Assembly: GCF_003337235.1 (NCBI RefSeq) | Contig: NZ_QPJC01000002.1 | Span: 583,380-647,379, forward strand | Source of the DNA: Halopolyspora algeriensis | GTDB taxonomy: Bacteria; Actinomycetota; Actinomycetes; Mycobacteriales; Pseudonocardiaceae | Direction of reading: 5' to 3' | Length of the DNA: 64,000 nucleotides | Part shown: piece after piece, positions 26,867 through 36,236 of the stretch | Layout: every line of letters begins with the position of its first letter | Numbering within the stretch: position 1 is the first letter of the stretch | Program-made: the position numbers and the translations under genes | Notes under the pieces: generated by a model | Databases searched by the model: none | Told to the model about the DNA's origin: nothing | What the model saw: only the letters and a program-made list of their open reading frames with translations

Positions 26867-27661
26867 TCACCGGCTGCTGTCCTGGCTGCCTGCCCGGCGC
26901 AACGTCTCCCCCAGTTCCTCGAGCTCACCGGACGGCATCGCCCGGTGCAGCTCGAGGAACAGGTGGTCCTGGTAGGCCGCATGCTGGTGCGACTGCGAGA
27001 TCAGCGTCCCCACCAGCTGGTCGAACTCCTCGCTGTCGGCGGGATGCTCACCGAGCGCGGCCAGCGTCTCCTGCCCCTGCTGCTGCCGTTGCGCAGCGCC
27101 GTCGGCCCAGCTGTCCCCATCGGGCAATACCCGGCGCACGATGGGCCAGAAGTGTTCGTTCTCGATCGTCTCGTGCCGGCTCATCGCGGTAGCGATCATC
27201 TCGACGAGCTGACCGCGCTGGGAGATCTGCTCCTGTGATCCACCGTCACTGTGGCCGGGCAGTGTCTTGAGTTCCTTGACCATCGCCGCGATCCGGTTGT
27301 GCTCGCGAGTGAGGACCGCGAGGCCGTTCCCGACGTCCGGCTCCCGGATCCGGCCCGGCACGGCATCACGCCGCGCGGTGGCCTCGCGCAACTGGGGGTC
27401 GGCCCGGACTCGGGACCGGATCCACTCGCGCACCATCTCCTTGGACGTCGGGTTCTCCGTGGGCGGGTTGGCCAGGTGCTGGCTCGCCGGCTGCGCTCCA
27501 CTGCGCCGCCGATCGTCGGCCGTGACCGTGTCGCCACCGTCGGCGGGCACGCCGGTGGCGATCAGATGGGCCTGCCCCGCCGGGATGCCCAGGCGCTCGC
27601 CGATGGTTCGATAGTCCAGGCCCTGGTCGAGAAGTTCTCGCACCTGCCGCCTGCTGACCAT
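26867..27661 (-). CDS. HHE hemerythrin-like protein with N-terminal helix-turn-helix-like segment
   Basis: 264 aa. Residues 1-40 (RRQVRELLDQGLDYRTIGERLGIPAGQAHLIATG) look like a Sigma70-region-4/MerR-like HTH; residues 110-250 are an HHE domain with EHNRIAAMVKEL, SRHETIENEHFWPIVR and SHQHAAYQDHLFLELH as iron-ligand helices. GGAGGTGA precedes ATG 27661. It is immediately upstream of the fdh operon on the same strand (35-nt gap to fdhA), so probably co-transcribed. It may sense or scavenge O2/NO for the oxygen-sensitive selenoenzyme, or control the operon; inference. Confidence 0.82.
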   Translation of the reverse strand: MVSRRQVRELLDQGLDYRTIGERLGIPAGQAHLIATGVPADGGDTVTADDRRRSGAQPASQHLANPPTENPTSKEMVREWIRSRVRADPQLREATARRDAVPGRIREPDVGNGLAVLTREHNRIAAMVKELKTLPGHSDGGSQEQISQRGQLVEMIATAMSRHETIENEHFWPIVRRVLPDGDSWADGAAQRQQQGQETLAALGEHPADSEEFDQLVGTLISQSHQHAAYQDHLFLELHRAMPSGELEELGETLRRAGSQDSSR

Positions 27662-27851
27662 CGGTCACCTCCGCTCGCCCTGCGCCGCCTGCCTTACCGT
27701 GCCTGCGAGCGGAGTGGTACGCCACTCGATTCCCCCAACGAGTGAGACAAGGAGACGGGACGGCTTCCCGTCCCGCGCTGCGTGGGGTGCAGCTGCCCGC
27801 AGTGCCACCGGCTTCCGCGTGGAACCGTCCCCGGCTGGGTACTTCGACGGC

Positions 27852-28823
27852 ATGCGGATCAAAGATCGAGTCGTGGTCGTCACCGGTGCCTCCAGCGGCA
27901 TCGGGCGAGCGGCGGCGTTGGCGCTCGCCGGACACGATTGCGCGCTCGTGCTCACCGCGCGGCGCGAAGGCGCCCTGCAGCAGGTCGCCGAGGAGTGCAC
28001 CGCTCGCGGTGGGCAGGCGATCGTGGTGCCCGCCGATGTCACCGACGCCGATGCCGTGCAGCAGGTCGCCCGGCAGGCCCTGGACCGGTTCGGGCGCATC
28101 GACGTGTGGATCAACGCCGCCGCGGTGACCGTGTTCGGGCCTTTCCAGGACACTCCGCTGCAGGACTTCCGGCGCGTGGTCGACGTGAATCTGATGGGTT
28201 ACGTGCACGGCTGCCGTGCCGCGCTGGCCGTGTTGCGCGAGCAGGGTCGGGGAGTTCTGATCAACGTCTCCTCGATCGTCGGCGTCATCGCCCAGCCCTA
28301 CACCCCCGCCTACGGGACGACGAAGTTCGCGATCAGGGCGCTGAGCACGAGCCTGCGCCAAGAGCTGTGGTTGGACGGTGCACGTGGGGTGAAGGTGTGC
28401 ACGGTGCTGCCCGCCACGATCGACACGCCGCTGTTCCAGCAAGCGGCGAACTACACCGGGCGCGAGGTACGGGCGATGCCGCCGGTCTACACCCCGGAGC
28501 GGGTGGCTCATACGATCGTGAGCCTGGTCCGCCGCCCCCGGCGTGAGGTCGTCGTCGGCCCGATGGGGAGATCGCTGGTGCTGCAGTCGAAGTTCACGCC
28601 CGGTTTCGTGGAGAAACTGATGGCGTTCCAGGTGCATCGCAGGCACCTGTCGCGCAAGCATCCCGCACCGGCCGGTTCCGGCAATCTCCACGAACCTGCG
28701 GCGGGAACCGGTTCAGCCCGCGGGGGCTGGCACGGTGGGCGGCGTACCGCGCTGCGCCGCACCGCCACGGCCGCGATGCTGCTCGGGGCTGCCGTGGCGT
28801 CGGCGAGCAGGCGGCAGCGTTGA
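27852..28823 (+). CDS. Short-chain dehydrogenase/reductase
   Basis: 323 aa SDR. TGASSGIG cofactor loop (residues 11-18), NAAAVTVFG region, catalytic Ser in NVSSIVG and YxxxK as AYGTTKFA. The C-terminal 70 residues are an Arg-rich extension ending in a hydrophobic patch (AMLLGAAVASA), possibly a membrane-contact tail. ATG 27852 has no ribosome site, and a GGGTAC at 27837-27842 could be a stress-type -10 giving a leaderless message (the -35, GCGT, is poor). Its stop overlaps the next gene (TTGA). Substrate unknown. Confidence 0.88.
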   Translation: MRIKDRVVVVTGASSGIGRAAALALAGHDCALVLTARREGALQQVAEECTARGGQAIVVPADVTDADAVQQVARQALDRFGRIDVWINAAAVTVFGPFQDTPLQDFRRVVDVNLMGYVHGCRAALAVLREQGRGVLINVSSIVGVIAQPYTPAYGTTKFAIRALSTSLRQELWLDGARGVKVCTVLPATIDTPLFQQAANYTGREVRAMPPVYTPERVAHTIVSLVRRPRREVVVGPMGRSLVLQSKFTPGFVEKLMAFQVHRRHLSRKHPAPAGSGNLHEPAAGTGSARGGWHGGRRTALRRTATAAMLLGAAVASASRRQR

Positions 28824-29584
28824 CCGGCTGGGGCCGGCCCGAATTCACCGCGTCCGCAGGTACCCGCGTCCACGCGGCCGTTCTCGGACCGGCGGACGCG
28901 CCCGACCTGGTGTGCGTGCACGGGTGGGGATGCTCGCACCGCTACTTCGGCCCGCTGGCGCGGCGTCTGTCCGGCAGGTTCCGGGTGGTCGCCGTCGACC
29001 TTCCCGGTTTCGGGAGCACTCTCGGGCCTGCGGAGCCGTTGGACGTGCGGGGACTGTCCACCGCCCTCGGGGACTGGATGCGCGCGACCGGGCGGGGCGG
29101 TGCGGCGTTGGTGGGCAATTCCGCAGGCTGCCAGGTGATCGCCGACCTCGCGGTGCATTCCCCGGAACTGCTCGGCCCCGTCGTGCTCAGCGGCCCGTCC
29201 GTGGATCGCCGAGCCCGCTCGTACCCGCGCCAGTTCGGACGGATACTGGTCGACATGCGCTGGGAGAGGGTCGGGTTGACCCGCCTCCTCGTCCGCGATT
29301 ACCTCAGGTGCGGCCCCCGCAGGCTCCGGGCGACCGCGCGGTTCCTGCTCGCCGACCCGGTGGAACGCAAACTGGGCCACATCCGCACCCCGGCGGTCGT
29401 GGTACGGGGAAGCAGGGACACGATCGTCCCCCGTGCCTGGACGCGGGAATGCACCGCACTGCTGCCGCAGGGGTATTCGGCCGAGATTCCGGGAGCAGGA
29501 CACATCCTCAACTACTCGGCACCGGCCGAGCTCGCGCGGATCACCTGCTCGCTGCTGGACCGGACCGGAAGCGAGGACCGATGA
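28820..29584 (+). CDS. Alpha/beta hydrolase
   Basis: 254 aa. Oxyanion loop CVHGWGCSHRYF, nucleophile elbow GNSAG (Ser about residue 96), acid in RGSRDTIVP and His in GAGHILNY form a complete triad. Likely start is TTG 28820, which overlaps the SDR stop in TTGA. Also overlaps the following gene by 4 nt (ATGA). Esterase or C-C hydrolase activity possible; context with an SDR and an unknown protein suggests a small lipid or polyketide-type pathway, not identified. Confidence 0.85.
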   Translation: MTGWGRPEFTASAGTRVHAAVLGPADAPDLVCVHGWGCSHRYFGPLARRLSGRFRVVAVDLPGFGSTLGPAEPLDVRGLSTALGDWMRATGRGGAALVGNSAGCQVIADLAVHSPELLGPVVLSGPSVDRRARSYPRQFGRILVDMRWERVGLTRLLVRDYLRCGPRRLRATARFLLADPVERKLGHIRTPAVVVRGSRDTIVPRAWTRECTALLPQGYSAEIPGAGHILNYSAPAELARITCSLLDRTGSEDR

Positions 29585-30984
29585 GCGGCATGCGGCAGCA
29601 CGCCCGGGCGGCACGACTGCTGACCGACTTCGACTCGTCGGTCAACATGGTTCGTGCGCTCGGCCGGTTCCTGCGCGGCAGGGATCACCGGGCCATGTCG
29701 GCGGGCCCCGCCTCCCCGCTGCTGGCCGGAGCCCTGGCCGCTCTTCCGCACACCGCGCGGCGGGATCTGTTCGAGGCCATGGGGTTCCTGCAGGCCGTAC
29801 CGCTCGACCGGGTCTCCCGGTTGGACGGTGACGAGCTCGCGCACTGGGCCACCCGGCAGTACCGGGGTGAGCGGTACCCGGCGGTGGTGCTGGGAGCGGC
29901 GAGCGGGGCGGCGGTGCATCTCGCCGCAGCGCTGCGGGCCCCTTTCCTGCCCCAGACGCTGCTCGTCGGCGCGCGCGACACCGCCACGGATCCGGACGAT
30001 CCCGTGGGGGCGATGCGGGCCGTCGCTCCGACGGCTCGGCGGATCGCGCAGCGCAATCCCGAGCTCGCGGTGTATCACATGCACGATCCGGCTCAGGACC
30101 GTCCGATGCTGCAGAACCTGGCCTACCTGCGGCTCAAGCGGCTGCGCCTGGGCAGGATCCACGAGCGCTTCCTGGAGCAGCGACTGGCGCCGGGTGCCCC
30201 GATCATCCTGCTCGACTGCACCCGCACGTGGCGCACCCGCGAGGTCGGCGAGCGGGCGTATTTCCAGTTCGGATGCCTCGGCGGCCTTCCCGAGGAGGAG
30301 TATCACCACAGCGGCGAGCGGGTGGCCGAGTACCTGCGGCAGCAGGGCTCGCCGTGGCGGCACTGGGATCCACCGGAGCCCGATGCGCGCCGTCCCGAGG
30401 CGGAATGGGGGTTCGACCCGGCACTGGAGTCCGACGTGGCGTGGTTCGCCGAGCGGTTCGGCCACCCGGTGCACCGCATCACGGTGGCCGAGCCGCAGGA
30501 CCTCAGCCCCGTCGTCGCCGATCTGTACCGGTGGTGGTACCGCAGGCGCGGCCTGCCCGGCGATCGCCTGCTGGCCGAGAGCTACGTCCAGTTCGATCCG
30601 ATGTGGGCGTTGCGGCTGGGGGCGGTGCCGTTCTGGCTGCGGTTCAACATGGAGCCCGCCTACGAGGCCCTGCGGGATTACCTGCACGCGACCGAGCGGT
30701 TCCGCGACATCCACGTGAATCTCTTCTCGCAGGGCCTGTGGTCGCCGGGCGTGGTGCCCGTCGACCGGTGGCGTGCGCTGGCGGCCGAGCAGGCCGCCGG
30801 CGCGGGCGAGGTGCTCGGGGTCGACGAGGATGCCTACCCGCTCGATGCGGGCAGCAGCCTGCGCTACACACCCGCGTTCCGGTCCCTGCCGCCGCGCCAC
30901 TCCCTTCCCCCGCCGCTGTCCATCGAGGACATCGACGAGTTCCGCGCGCAGACATCGACCATGCACGCGGTCGACTGGTCGTGA
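29581..30984 (+). CDS. Uncharacterised 467-aa protein (hydrolase-fold relic?)
   Basis: Begins [21 protein letters not shown] central stretch [21 protein letters not shown] has a G-x-x-S-G-x turn like a weak alpha/beta-hydrolase elbow, followed by [22 protein letters not shown]. Later segments are Trp/Tyr/Arg rich ([41 protein letters not shown]). No membrane helices. Overlaps the hydrolase gene by 4 nt, so translationally coupled with the SDR and hydrolase. I do not recognise the family. Confidence 0.8.
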   Translation: MSGMRQHARAARLLTDFDSSVNMVRALGRFLRGRDHRAMSAGPASPLLAGALAALPHTARRDLFEAMGFLQAVPLDRVSRLDGDELAHWATRQYRGERYPAVVLGAASGAAVHLAAALRAPFLPQTLLVGARDTATDPDDPVGAMRAVAPTARRIAQRNPELAVYHMHDPAQDRPMLQNLAYLRLKRLRLGRIHERFLEQRLAPGAPIILLDCTRTWRTREVGERAYFQFGCLGGLPEEEYHHSGERVAEYLRQQGSPWRHWDPPEPDARRPEAEWGFDPALESDVAWFAERFGHPVHRITVAEPQDLSPVVADLYRWWYRRRGLPGDRLLAESYVQFDPMWALRLGAVPFWLRFNMEPAYEALRDYLHATERFRDIHVNLFSQGLWSPGVVPVDRWRALAAEQAAGAGEVLGVDEDAYPLDAGSSLRYTPAFRSLPPRHSLPPPLSIEDIDEFRAQTSTMHAVDWS

Positions 30985-31039
30985 ACCGTTCGCCGCAACG
31001 CATCCGTGTGCACCCGTCGGCGGCAGGTATCGTCATCGG

Positions 31040-31954
31040 GTGTCGGTTCGGGAACTGGTCGTGCTGGGTACCGCAAGCCAGGCACCCACGCGTCGGCGCA
31101 ACCACAACGGGTATCTGCTGCGCTGGGACGGCGAGGGGCTGCTGTTCGACCCCGGAGAGGGCACGCAACGGCAGATGCTGCAGGCCGGGGTGTCCGCCAA
31201 CGACATCACCCGCCTCTGCCTCACCCACTTCCACGGTGATCACTGCCTCGGGGTGCCGGGAGTCGTCCAGCGGCTCTCCCTGGACCGGGTGGCCCACCCG
31301 GTACGCGCGCACTATCCGGCGTCGGGGCGGCATTTCTTCGAGCGGCTGCGCCATGCCAGTGCCTTCCACGAGATCGCCGAGCTGTGCGAGGAACCGATCG
31401 AGCGCGAGGGGTGGATCGCCGCCGGGACGTTCGGGGAATTGCGGGCCCGGCGGCTCGATCACCGGGTCGAGACCTTCGGGTATCGGCTGGTCGAGCCGGA
31501 CGGGCGGCGGATGGTGCCCGAACTGCTGGACCGGTTCGGCATCAGCGGGCCGCGGGTCGGTCTGCTGCAGCGCAACGGCACCCTCGACGTCGACGGGCGC
31601 ACCGTCGGCCTGGGCGAGGTCAGCGAGCCGCGCCGTGGCCAGCGCGCCGCTTTCATCATGGACACTCGCCTGTGCGATGCGGTCCACGAACTCGCCGACG
31701 GCGCCGATCTGCTGGTGATCGAGGCGACCTTCCTCGCCGAGGACGGCTCGCTGGCCGACGAGTACGCGCACCTCACCGCGGCCCAGGCGGGGCGGGTGGC
31801 CGCCGAGTGCGGCGTGCGCAAGCTTGTGCTCACCCACTTCTCGCAGCGGTATCCCCATCCGGAACGCTTCCGCGACGAGGCCGCCGAACAATTCGGCGGT
31901 GAGATCGTGCTCGCCGAGGATCTCATGCGGGTGCCGGTGCCCACACGCCGCTGA
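31040..31954 (+). CDS. rnz: Ribonuclease Z-type metallo-beta-lactamase
   Basis: 304 aa. Metal motif H63-x-H65-x-D67-H68 in [10 protein letters not shown], start [12 protein letters not shown] and [33 protein letters not shown] and late [11 protein letters not shown] fit the RNase Z/ElaC family in length and order. These enzymes cut the tRNA 3' trailer in the cytoplasm. GTG 31040 is the start that gives the family N-terminus; 55 nt after the unknown gene. Confidence 0.9.
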   Translation: MSVRELVVLGTASQAPTRRRNHNGYLLRWDGEGLLFDPGEGTQRQMLQAGVSANDITRLCLTHFHGDHCLGVPGVVQRLSLDRVAHPVRAHYPASGRHFFERLRHASAFHEIAELCEEPIEREGWIAAGTFGELRARRLDHRVETFGYRLVEPDGRRMVPELLDRFGISGPRVGLLQRNGTLDVDGRTVGLGEVSEPRRGQRAAFIMDTRLCDAVHELADGADLLVIEATFLAEDGSLADEYAHLTAAQAGRVAAECGVRKLVLTHFSQRYPHPERFRDEAAEQFGGEIVLAEDLMRVPVPTRR

Positions 31955-32111
31955 CTCCCCGTGTGGCCACGCCGAGCATGCGGCGCCTCGCCCGATCGGC
32001 GAGGCTGGAGCATCAGAAAGCGAGCCGGTGGTCACGAAGCCGAGCGTCACCGTGGCCGCTCGGTGGCGTTCTTCCGTATCGGAACATCGATCGAGACGAT
32101 CAGGAGCCGAC

Positions 32112-32993
32112 GTGGCGGGAACGCACCAGCACTACCCGAAGAAGTATGCCGACGTACTCGGGAACCGGATGGCCTATGTGGAGGTGGGCACCGGGGACCC
32201 GATCGTGTTCCTGCACGGCAATCCGACCTCGTCGTACCTGTGGCGCAACGTCATTCCGCAGGTTGCCGAGCTCGGCCGGTGCATCGCGCCGGACCTGCTG
32301 GGGATGGGCGATTCGGAGGGGCTTGCCGATTCCGGCCCCGGCAGCTACCGCTTCGTCGACCACCGCCGCTGTCTGGATGCGTTGCTGGAAACGCTCGGCA
32401 TCGACGACCGGGTGACCCTCGTCGTGCACGACTGGGGCTCGGCACTGGGGTTCGACTGGGCGCACCGGCATGCTGCGGCGATGCGGGCGCTGGTTTACAT
32501 GGAAGCGATCGTCATGCCGGTGACCTGGCAGGACTGGCCCGAATCGGCACGGCGCATCTTTCAGGGGATGCGCTCGGACGCCGGGGAGGAGATGGTCCTG
32601 GAGCGCAACATGTTCGTGGAGACGGTGCTGCCCGGCTCCGTCCTGCGGGATCTCTCCGACGAGGAGATGGCCGAATACCGCCGCCCCTACGCGAACCCGG
32701 GTGAGAGCCGGCGGCCGACGCTGACCTGGCCACGCGAGGTTCCCATCGAGGGTGAACCGGACGACGTCGTCGAGATCGTCCGCTCCTACGGCCAATGGTT
32801 GGCAGGCAGCGATCTGCCGAAGCTGTTCGTCAACGCCGAGCCCGGCGCGATTCTGACCGGCAGGCAGCGCGATTTCGCGCGTTCCTGGCCGAACCAGACC
32901 GAGGTGAGCGTCGCGGGCAGTCACTTCGTGCAGGAGGACTCGGGCGAGGACATCGGCACGGAGATCGCGGCGTTCCTGCGGTCCCTGCCCTAA
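32112..32993 (+). CDS. Haloalkane dehalogenase-like alpha/beta hydrolase
   Basis: 293 aa. HGNPTSSYLWRNVIP oxyanion/halide-binding Asn-Trp element, nucleophile Asp107 in VHDWGSALGF, acid in YMEAIV, and His271 in AGSHFVQED: the LinB/DhaA triad (Asp-Glu-His) with matching residue numbers. Likely hydrolyses carbon-halogen bonds, though natural substrates of such actinobacterial members are unknown. GTG 32112 follows CAGGAG. Stands alone. Downstream is a hairpin cluster at 33013-33069. Confidence 0.9.
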   Translation: MAGTHQHYPKKYADVLGNRMAYVEVGTGDPIVFLHGNPTSSYLWRNVIPQVAELGRCIAPDLLGMGDSEGLADSGPGSYRFVDHRRCLDALLETLGIDDRVTLVVHDWGSALGFDWAHRHAAAMRALVYMEAIVMPVTWQDWPESARRIFQGMRSDAGEEMVLERNMFVETVLPGSVLRDLSDEEMAEYRRPYANPGESRRPTLTWPREVPIEGEPDDVVEIVRSYGQWLAGSDLPKLFVNAEPGAILTGRQRDFARSWPNQTEVSVAGSHFVQEDSGEDIGTEIAAFLRSLP

Positions 32994-33012
32994 CTCGCCA
33001 CTCACCGGGCCG

Positions 33013-33069
33013 GGAAGTCCGCCCGGGTGCGGTAGCCGGACTTCCGGTCCCCTCGCATCCGGCTGCGAG
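33013..33069 (+). terminator. Two hairpins after the dehalogenase gene
   Basis: GGAAGTCCG (33013-33021) with CGGACTTCC (33037-33045), and CTCGCA (33052-33057) with TGCGAG (33064-33069). The first is a 9-bp stem. They lie in the 266-nt gap before the GH15 gene; the remainder of that gap shows nothing else. Confidence 0.5.
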
Positions 33070-33259
33070 GGTCGCAGCGGCGCCATAGAGTGATGCCGGA
33101 CCGTGCACGCTCCACGATCACTCGGGAGGACGGGCGTGATCCTGCCGGAACACCACACCCGGTCATTCGTCGGTACTCGAGGCCCCGGCTGCCCGTCTTC
33201 GGGATCACTCGGTTCCTCGGAGAGCACGGGAGCGCAGACCAGGTCCGCCGGGCTCTGAC

Positions 33260-35017
33260 GTGGCCGACGTACCGGATTTCCGTCCCGAGGTCCTGCGCGA
33301 GTACGCGCTGCTGGCCGACGGGGAGCGCGGCGCGCTGATCGGCCCGCGCGGTGACATCACCTGGATGTGCGCCCCGCGCTGGGATTCCGACGCGGTGTTC
33401 TCCTCCCTGATCGGTGGAGCCGGTGCGTACGCGGTCAGTCCGAGCGATCCCTGGTATGTCTGGGGTGGCTATTACGAGCAGGGCACGCTGATCTGGCATT
33501 CCCGGTGGATGACCTCCTCCGGGGCGATCGAGTGCCGGGAGGCCCTGGCCTTTCCCGGCGATCCGCACACCGCTGTCGTTCTCCGCCGCGTGCAGGCCCT
33601 CGACGGGCCTGCCGAGGTGCGGGTTCTGCTCGACCCGCAGGGTGGCTTCGGGCGTCATTCGCTGCGCAAGCTCTCCGTCGACGACGGTGTCTGGACCGGC
33701 AGGGTCGGACCGCTGTACCTGCGGTGGTCGGGCGCGGAGGAGGCCCGGCAGGACGGTGATGCCCTCGCGTTCACGCTGACCGTCCCGCACGGATCGTTTC
33801 ACGATCTGGTGCTGGAGCTTTCCGACCGGCCGCTGCCCTCCGGGCCCGCGGAGGCCGCCCCGACCTGGGAAGCCACCGAGAATCGCTGGCGGCGCAGCGT
33901 GCCCGACATGGGAGCGACGCTCGGCAAGCGGGACGCGCACCACGCCTACGCCGTGCTGCGCGGGCTGACCAGTGCAAGCGGCGGAATGGTCGGTGCCGTG
34001 ACCACCTCGCTTCCCGAACGGGCCGAGGCCGGTCGCAACTACGACTACCGCTACACCTGGATCCGCGACCAGTGCTACGCCGCTCAGGCCGTGGCCGCCG
34101 ACGGGCCGCATCCGCTGCTGGACAACGCGGTGGGCTTCATCGCCGAGCGTCTGCTGGCCGACGGGCCGTCGCTGCACCCGGCCTACACAGTGGAGGGAGG
34201 ACGGGTACCCGAGACGTACACGCTGCCGCGCGTGCGCGGCTACCCGGGTGGCGGTAACCGGGCGGGCAACAAGGTCACCGACCAGTTCCAACTCGACGCG
34301 TTCGGGGAGGCACTGCTGCTGTTCGCCGCCGCGGCACGCCACGACCGCCTCGACACCGAGCACTGGCGCGCCGTGGAGGTCGCGGTGGCCGCGATCGAGC
34401 AGCGCCGAGGTGAACCCGACGCCGGAGTGTGGGAACTCGCTCCCGACCGCTGGGCGCACTCTCGACTGATCTGTGCCGCCGGGCTGCGTGCCGTCGCCAG
34501 GTCCGGTGCCGCCACCGCGCAGGCCGCGTCGTGGACCTCGCTGGCCGATGCCATCGTCGCCGAGACCACACGGGACTGCCTGCATCCCTCCGGGCGCTGG
34601 CAGCGCAGTCCGAACGATCCCGGAGTCGACGCCGCACTGCTGCTGTGCGCCGTCCGCGGGGCCATACCCGCCGACGATCCCCGCAGCCTGGCCACACTCG
34701 GCGCCGTGCGCGACGGACTGACCCAGGACGGGTACGTCTACCGGTTCCGGCACGACCAGCGCCCGCTGTACGAGGCCGAGGGGGCTTTCCTGCTCTGCGG
34801 GTTCATCACCGCGCTGGCCACCCACCAGCAGGGCTGGGAAACCGAGGCCCGGGCGTGGTTCGAACGCAACAGGGCGGCCTGCGGCCCCGCGGGGCTGTAT
34901 TCCGAGGAGTACGACGTCAACCAGCGTCAACTGCGCGGAAACATCCCGCAGGCGTTCGTGCACGCGCTCATGCTCGAAGCGGCCTCCCGGCTCGCTCGTC
35001 CTTGGGAACACCTCTGA
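33260..35017 (+). CDS. Glycoside hydrolase family 15 protein (glucoamylase/trehalase-like)
   Basis: 585 aa without signal peptide. N-terminal beta-sandwich (1 to ~220: YALLADGERGALIGPRGDITWMCAPRWDSD) and an (alpha/alpha)6 barrel with NYDYRYTWIRDQCYAAQA, DQFQLDAFGEALL and a late YSEEYDVNQRQLRGNIPQAFVHALML. Tandem acidic catalytic Glu sites are expected near DAGVWEL and YSEEYD. Intracellular GH15 members in actinobacteria include trehalase and glucoamylase; which one cannot be told here. GTG 33260 is the likely start, with a weak ribosome site. Confidence 0.88.
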   Translation: MADVPDFRPEVLREYALLADGERGALIGPRGDITWMCAPRWDSDAVFSSLIGGAGAYAVSPSDPWYVWGGYYEQGTLIWHSRWMTSSGAIECREALAFPGDPHTAVVLRRVQALDGPAEVRVLLDPQGGFGRHSLRKLSVDDGVWTGRVGPLYLRWSGAEEARQDGDALAFTLTVPHGSFHDLVLELSDRPLPSGPAEAAPTWEATENRWRRSVPDMGATLGKRDAHHAYAVLRGLTSASGGMVGAVTTSLPERAEAGRNYDYRYTWIRDQCYAAQAVAADGPHPLLDNAVGFIAERLLADGPSLHPAYTVEGGRVPETYTLPRVRGYPGGGNRAGNKVTDQFQLDAFGEALLLFAAAARHDRLDTEHWRAVEVAVAAIEQRRGEPDAGVWELAPDRWAHSRLICAAGLRAVARSGAATAQAASWTSLADAIVAETTRDCLHPSGRWQRSPNDPGVDAALLLCAVRGAIPADDPRSLATLGAVRDGLTQDGYVYRFRHDQRPLYEAEGAFLLCGFITALATHQQGWETEARAWFERNRAACGPAGLYSEEYDVNQRQLRGNIPQAFVHALMLEAASRLARPWEHL

Positions 35018-35023
35018 CCGCAG

Positions 35024-35049
35024 GTGTCACACCTTCCCCTGCCGGGTAA
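35024..35049 (+). promoter_or_regulatory. Stress-sigma-like promoter, GTGT-N16-GGGTAA
   Basis: GTGT 35024-35027, 16 nt, GGGTAA 35044-35049, about 70 nt before the SDR start at 35119. The -35 has one mismatch (GTGT for GTTT). Confidence 0.4.
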
Positions 35050-35118
35050 CGACCACGTTGTCGGGCATGTTCGACACGGCATGGCCGGACGAGACGACCA
35101 GGACGAGGAAGTGGTGAC

Positions 35119-36135
35119 ATGGCTTCGACAGCGAACCGCGAGGTGGCCGTGGTGACGGGCGGCACGGCCGGTGCCGGCCGAGCAATCGTCCGGGAACTTG
35201 CCGTTTCCGGCTACGATGTGGCGATCCTGGCTCGCGGCCGGGCCGGCCTGGACGGTGCGGCCGGAGACGTCGACAGCGCGGGCGGAAAGGCCCTGCCGAT
35301 CACGGTCGACGTCGCCGACCAGGACGCGGTGCGGCAGGCGGCCACGCAGGTCGAGGACACGCTCGGCGAGATCGCCGTGTGGGTCAACACGGCTTTCGCC
35401 GGATCGCTGGCTTTCTCCTGGGACACCGACATGGCGGAATTCCGGCGGATCACCGAGGTGAGCTACTACGGCCAGGTGCACGGCACACTGGCCGCGCTGG
35501 AACGGATGCGCCCACGTGATCGGGGCGTCATCATCAACGTCGGCTCGGCCATGGCCTACCGCTCGATCCCGTTGCAGGCCGCCTACTGTGGAGCCAAGCA
35601 CGCGGTGAAGGGGTTCACCGAGTCGGTGATGACCGAGCTGGTGCACGACAAGAGCAAGGTCGAGCTGTGCACGGTGCAGCTGCCGGGGCTGAACACCCCG
35701 CAGTTCAACTGGAACGCCTCGAAGATGCCGCGCCACCCGATGCCCGTGCCGCCGATCTTCCAACCCGAACTCGCGGGCAGGGCCGTCGCGTTCCTCGCCC
35801 GGCACCCGCGGCGCAACATGTGGGTGGGCATCGCCACCGCCTACACGATTCTCGGCGAGCGGATCGCCCCGAAGGTGCTCGATGTCTTCCTCGGCCGCAC
35901 CGGGGTGAACTCGCAGCAGACCGACGCCGATCTTCCCCGATGGGGAGCGAACCTGTTCGAACCGCAGGACGAGCAGGCCGATCGCGGTGCGCACGGGCCG
36001 TTCGACGACCAGGCCCATTCCCGGGATCCGGTGCTGTGGCTGTCGAGGCACCGGCGTGCCGTGCTGACCGGGATGGCCGGCCTCACGGCCACCTGCTCGG
36101 CGCTGGCCGCCCGATCCGGCCGCAAGCGCCGGTGA
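35119..36135 (+). CDS. Short-chain dehydrogenase with C-terminal extension
   Basis: 338 aa. VTGGTAGAG cofactor loop (the usual GxxxGxG with Ala), VWVNTAF, VGSAMAYR and the catalytic YxxxK as AAYCGAKHA. C-terminal 60 residues are Arg-rich with a short hydrophobic segment (VLTGMAGLTATCSALAA), like the SDR at 27852, which it resembles in layout. GAGGAAG before ATG 35119. Substrate unknown. Confidence 0.87.
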   Translation: MASTANREVAVVTGGTAGAGRAIVRELAVSGYDVAILARGRAGLDGAAGDVDSAGGKALPITVDVADQDAVRQAATQVEDTLGEIAVWVNTAFAGSLAFSWDTDMAEFRRITEVSYYGQVHGTLAALERMRPRDRGVIINVGSAMAYRSIPLQAAYCGAKHAVKGFTESVMTELVHDKSKVELCTVQLPGLNTPQFNWNASKMPRHPMPVPPIFQPELAGRAVAFLARHPRRNMWVGIATAYTILGERIAPKVLDVFLGRTGVNSQQTDADLPRWGANLFEPQDEQADRGAHGPFDDQAHSRDPVLWLSRHRRAVLTGMAGLTATCSALAARSGRKRR

Positions 36136-36236
36136 GTCGCACCGAACGGAAACAGGAAAGGAGGCGTGAGCGCGGCGATCGGCGAAAGCCACCGATCCGG
36201 TGGCACCGGACGATCCCGCGTGATGCGCTGCTCGAC

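Noticed and set aside
23532..26975. 1147-aa plus-strand open frame over fdhA
   Set aside because: Antisense shadow of the formate dehydrogenase; high GC3 gives long open antisense frames. No ribosome site or domain.
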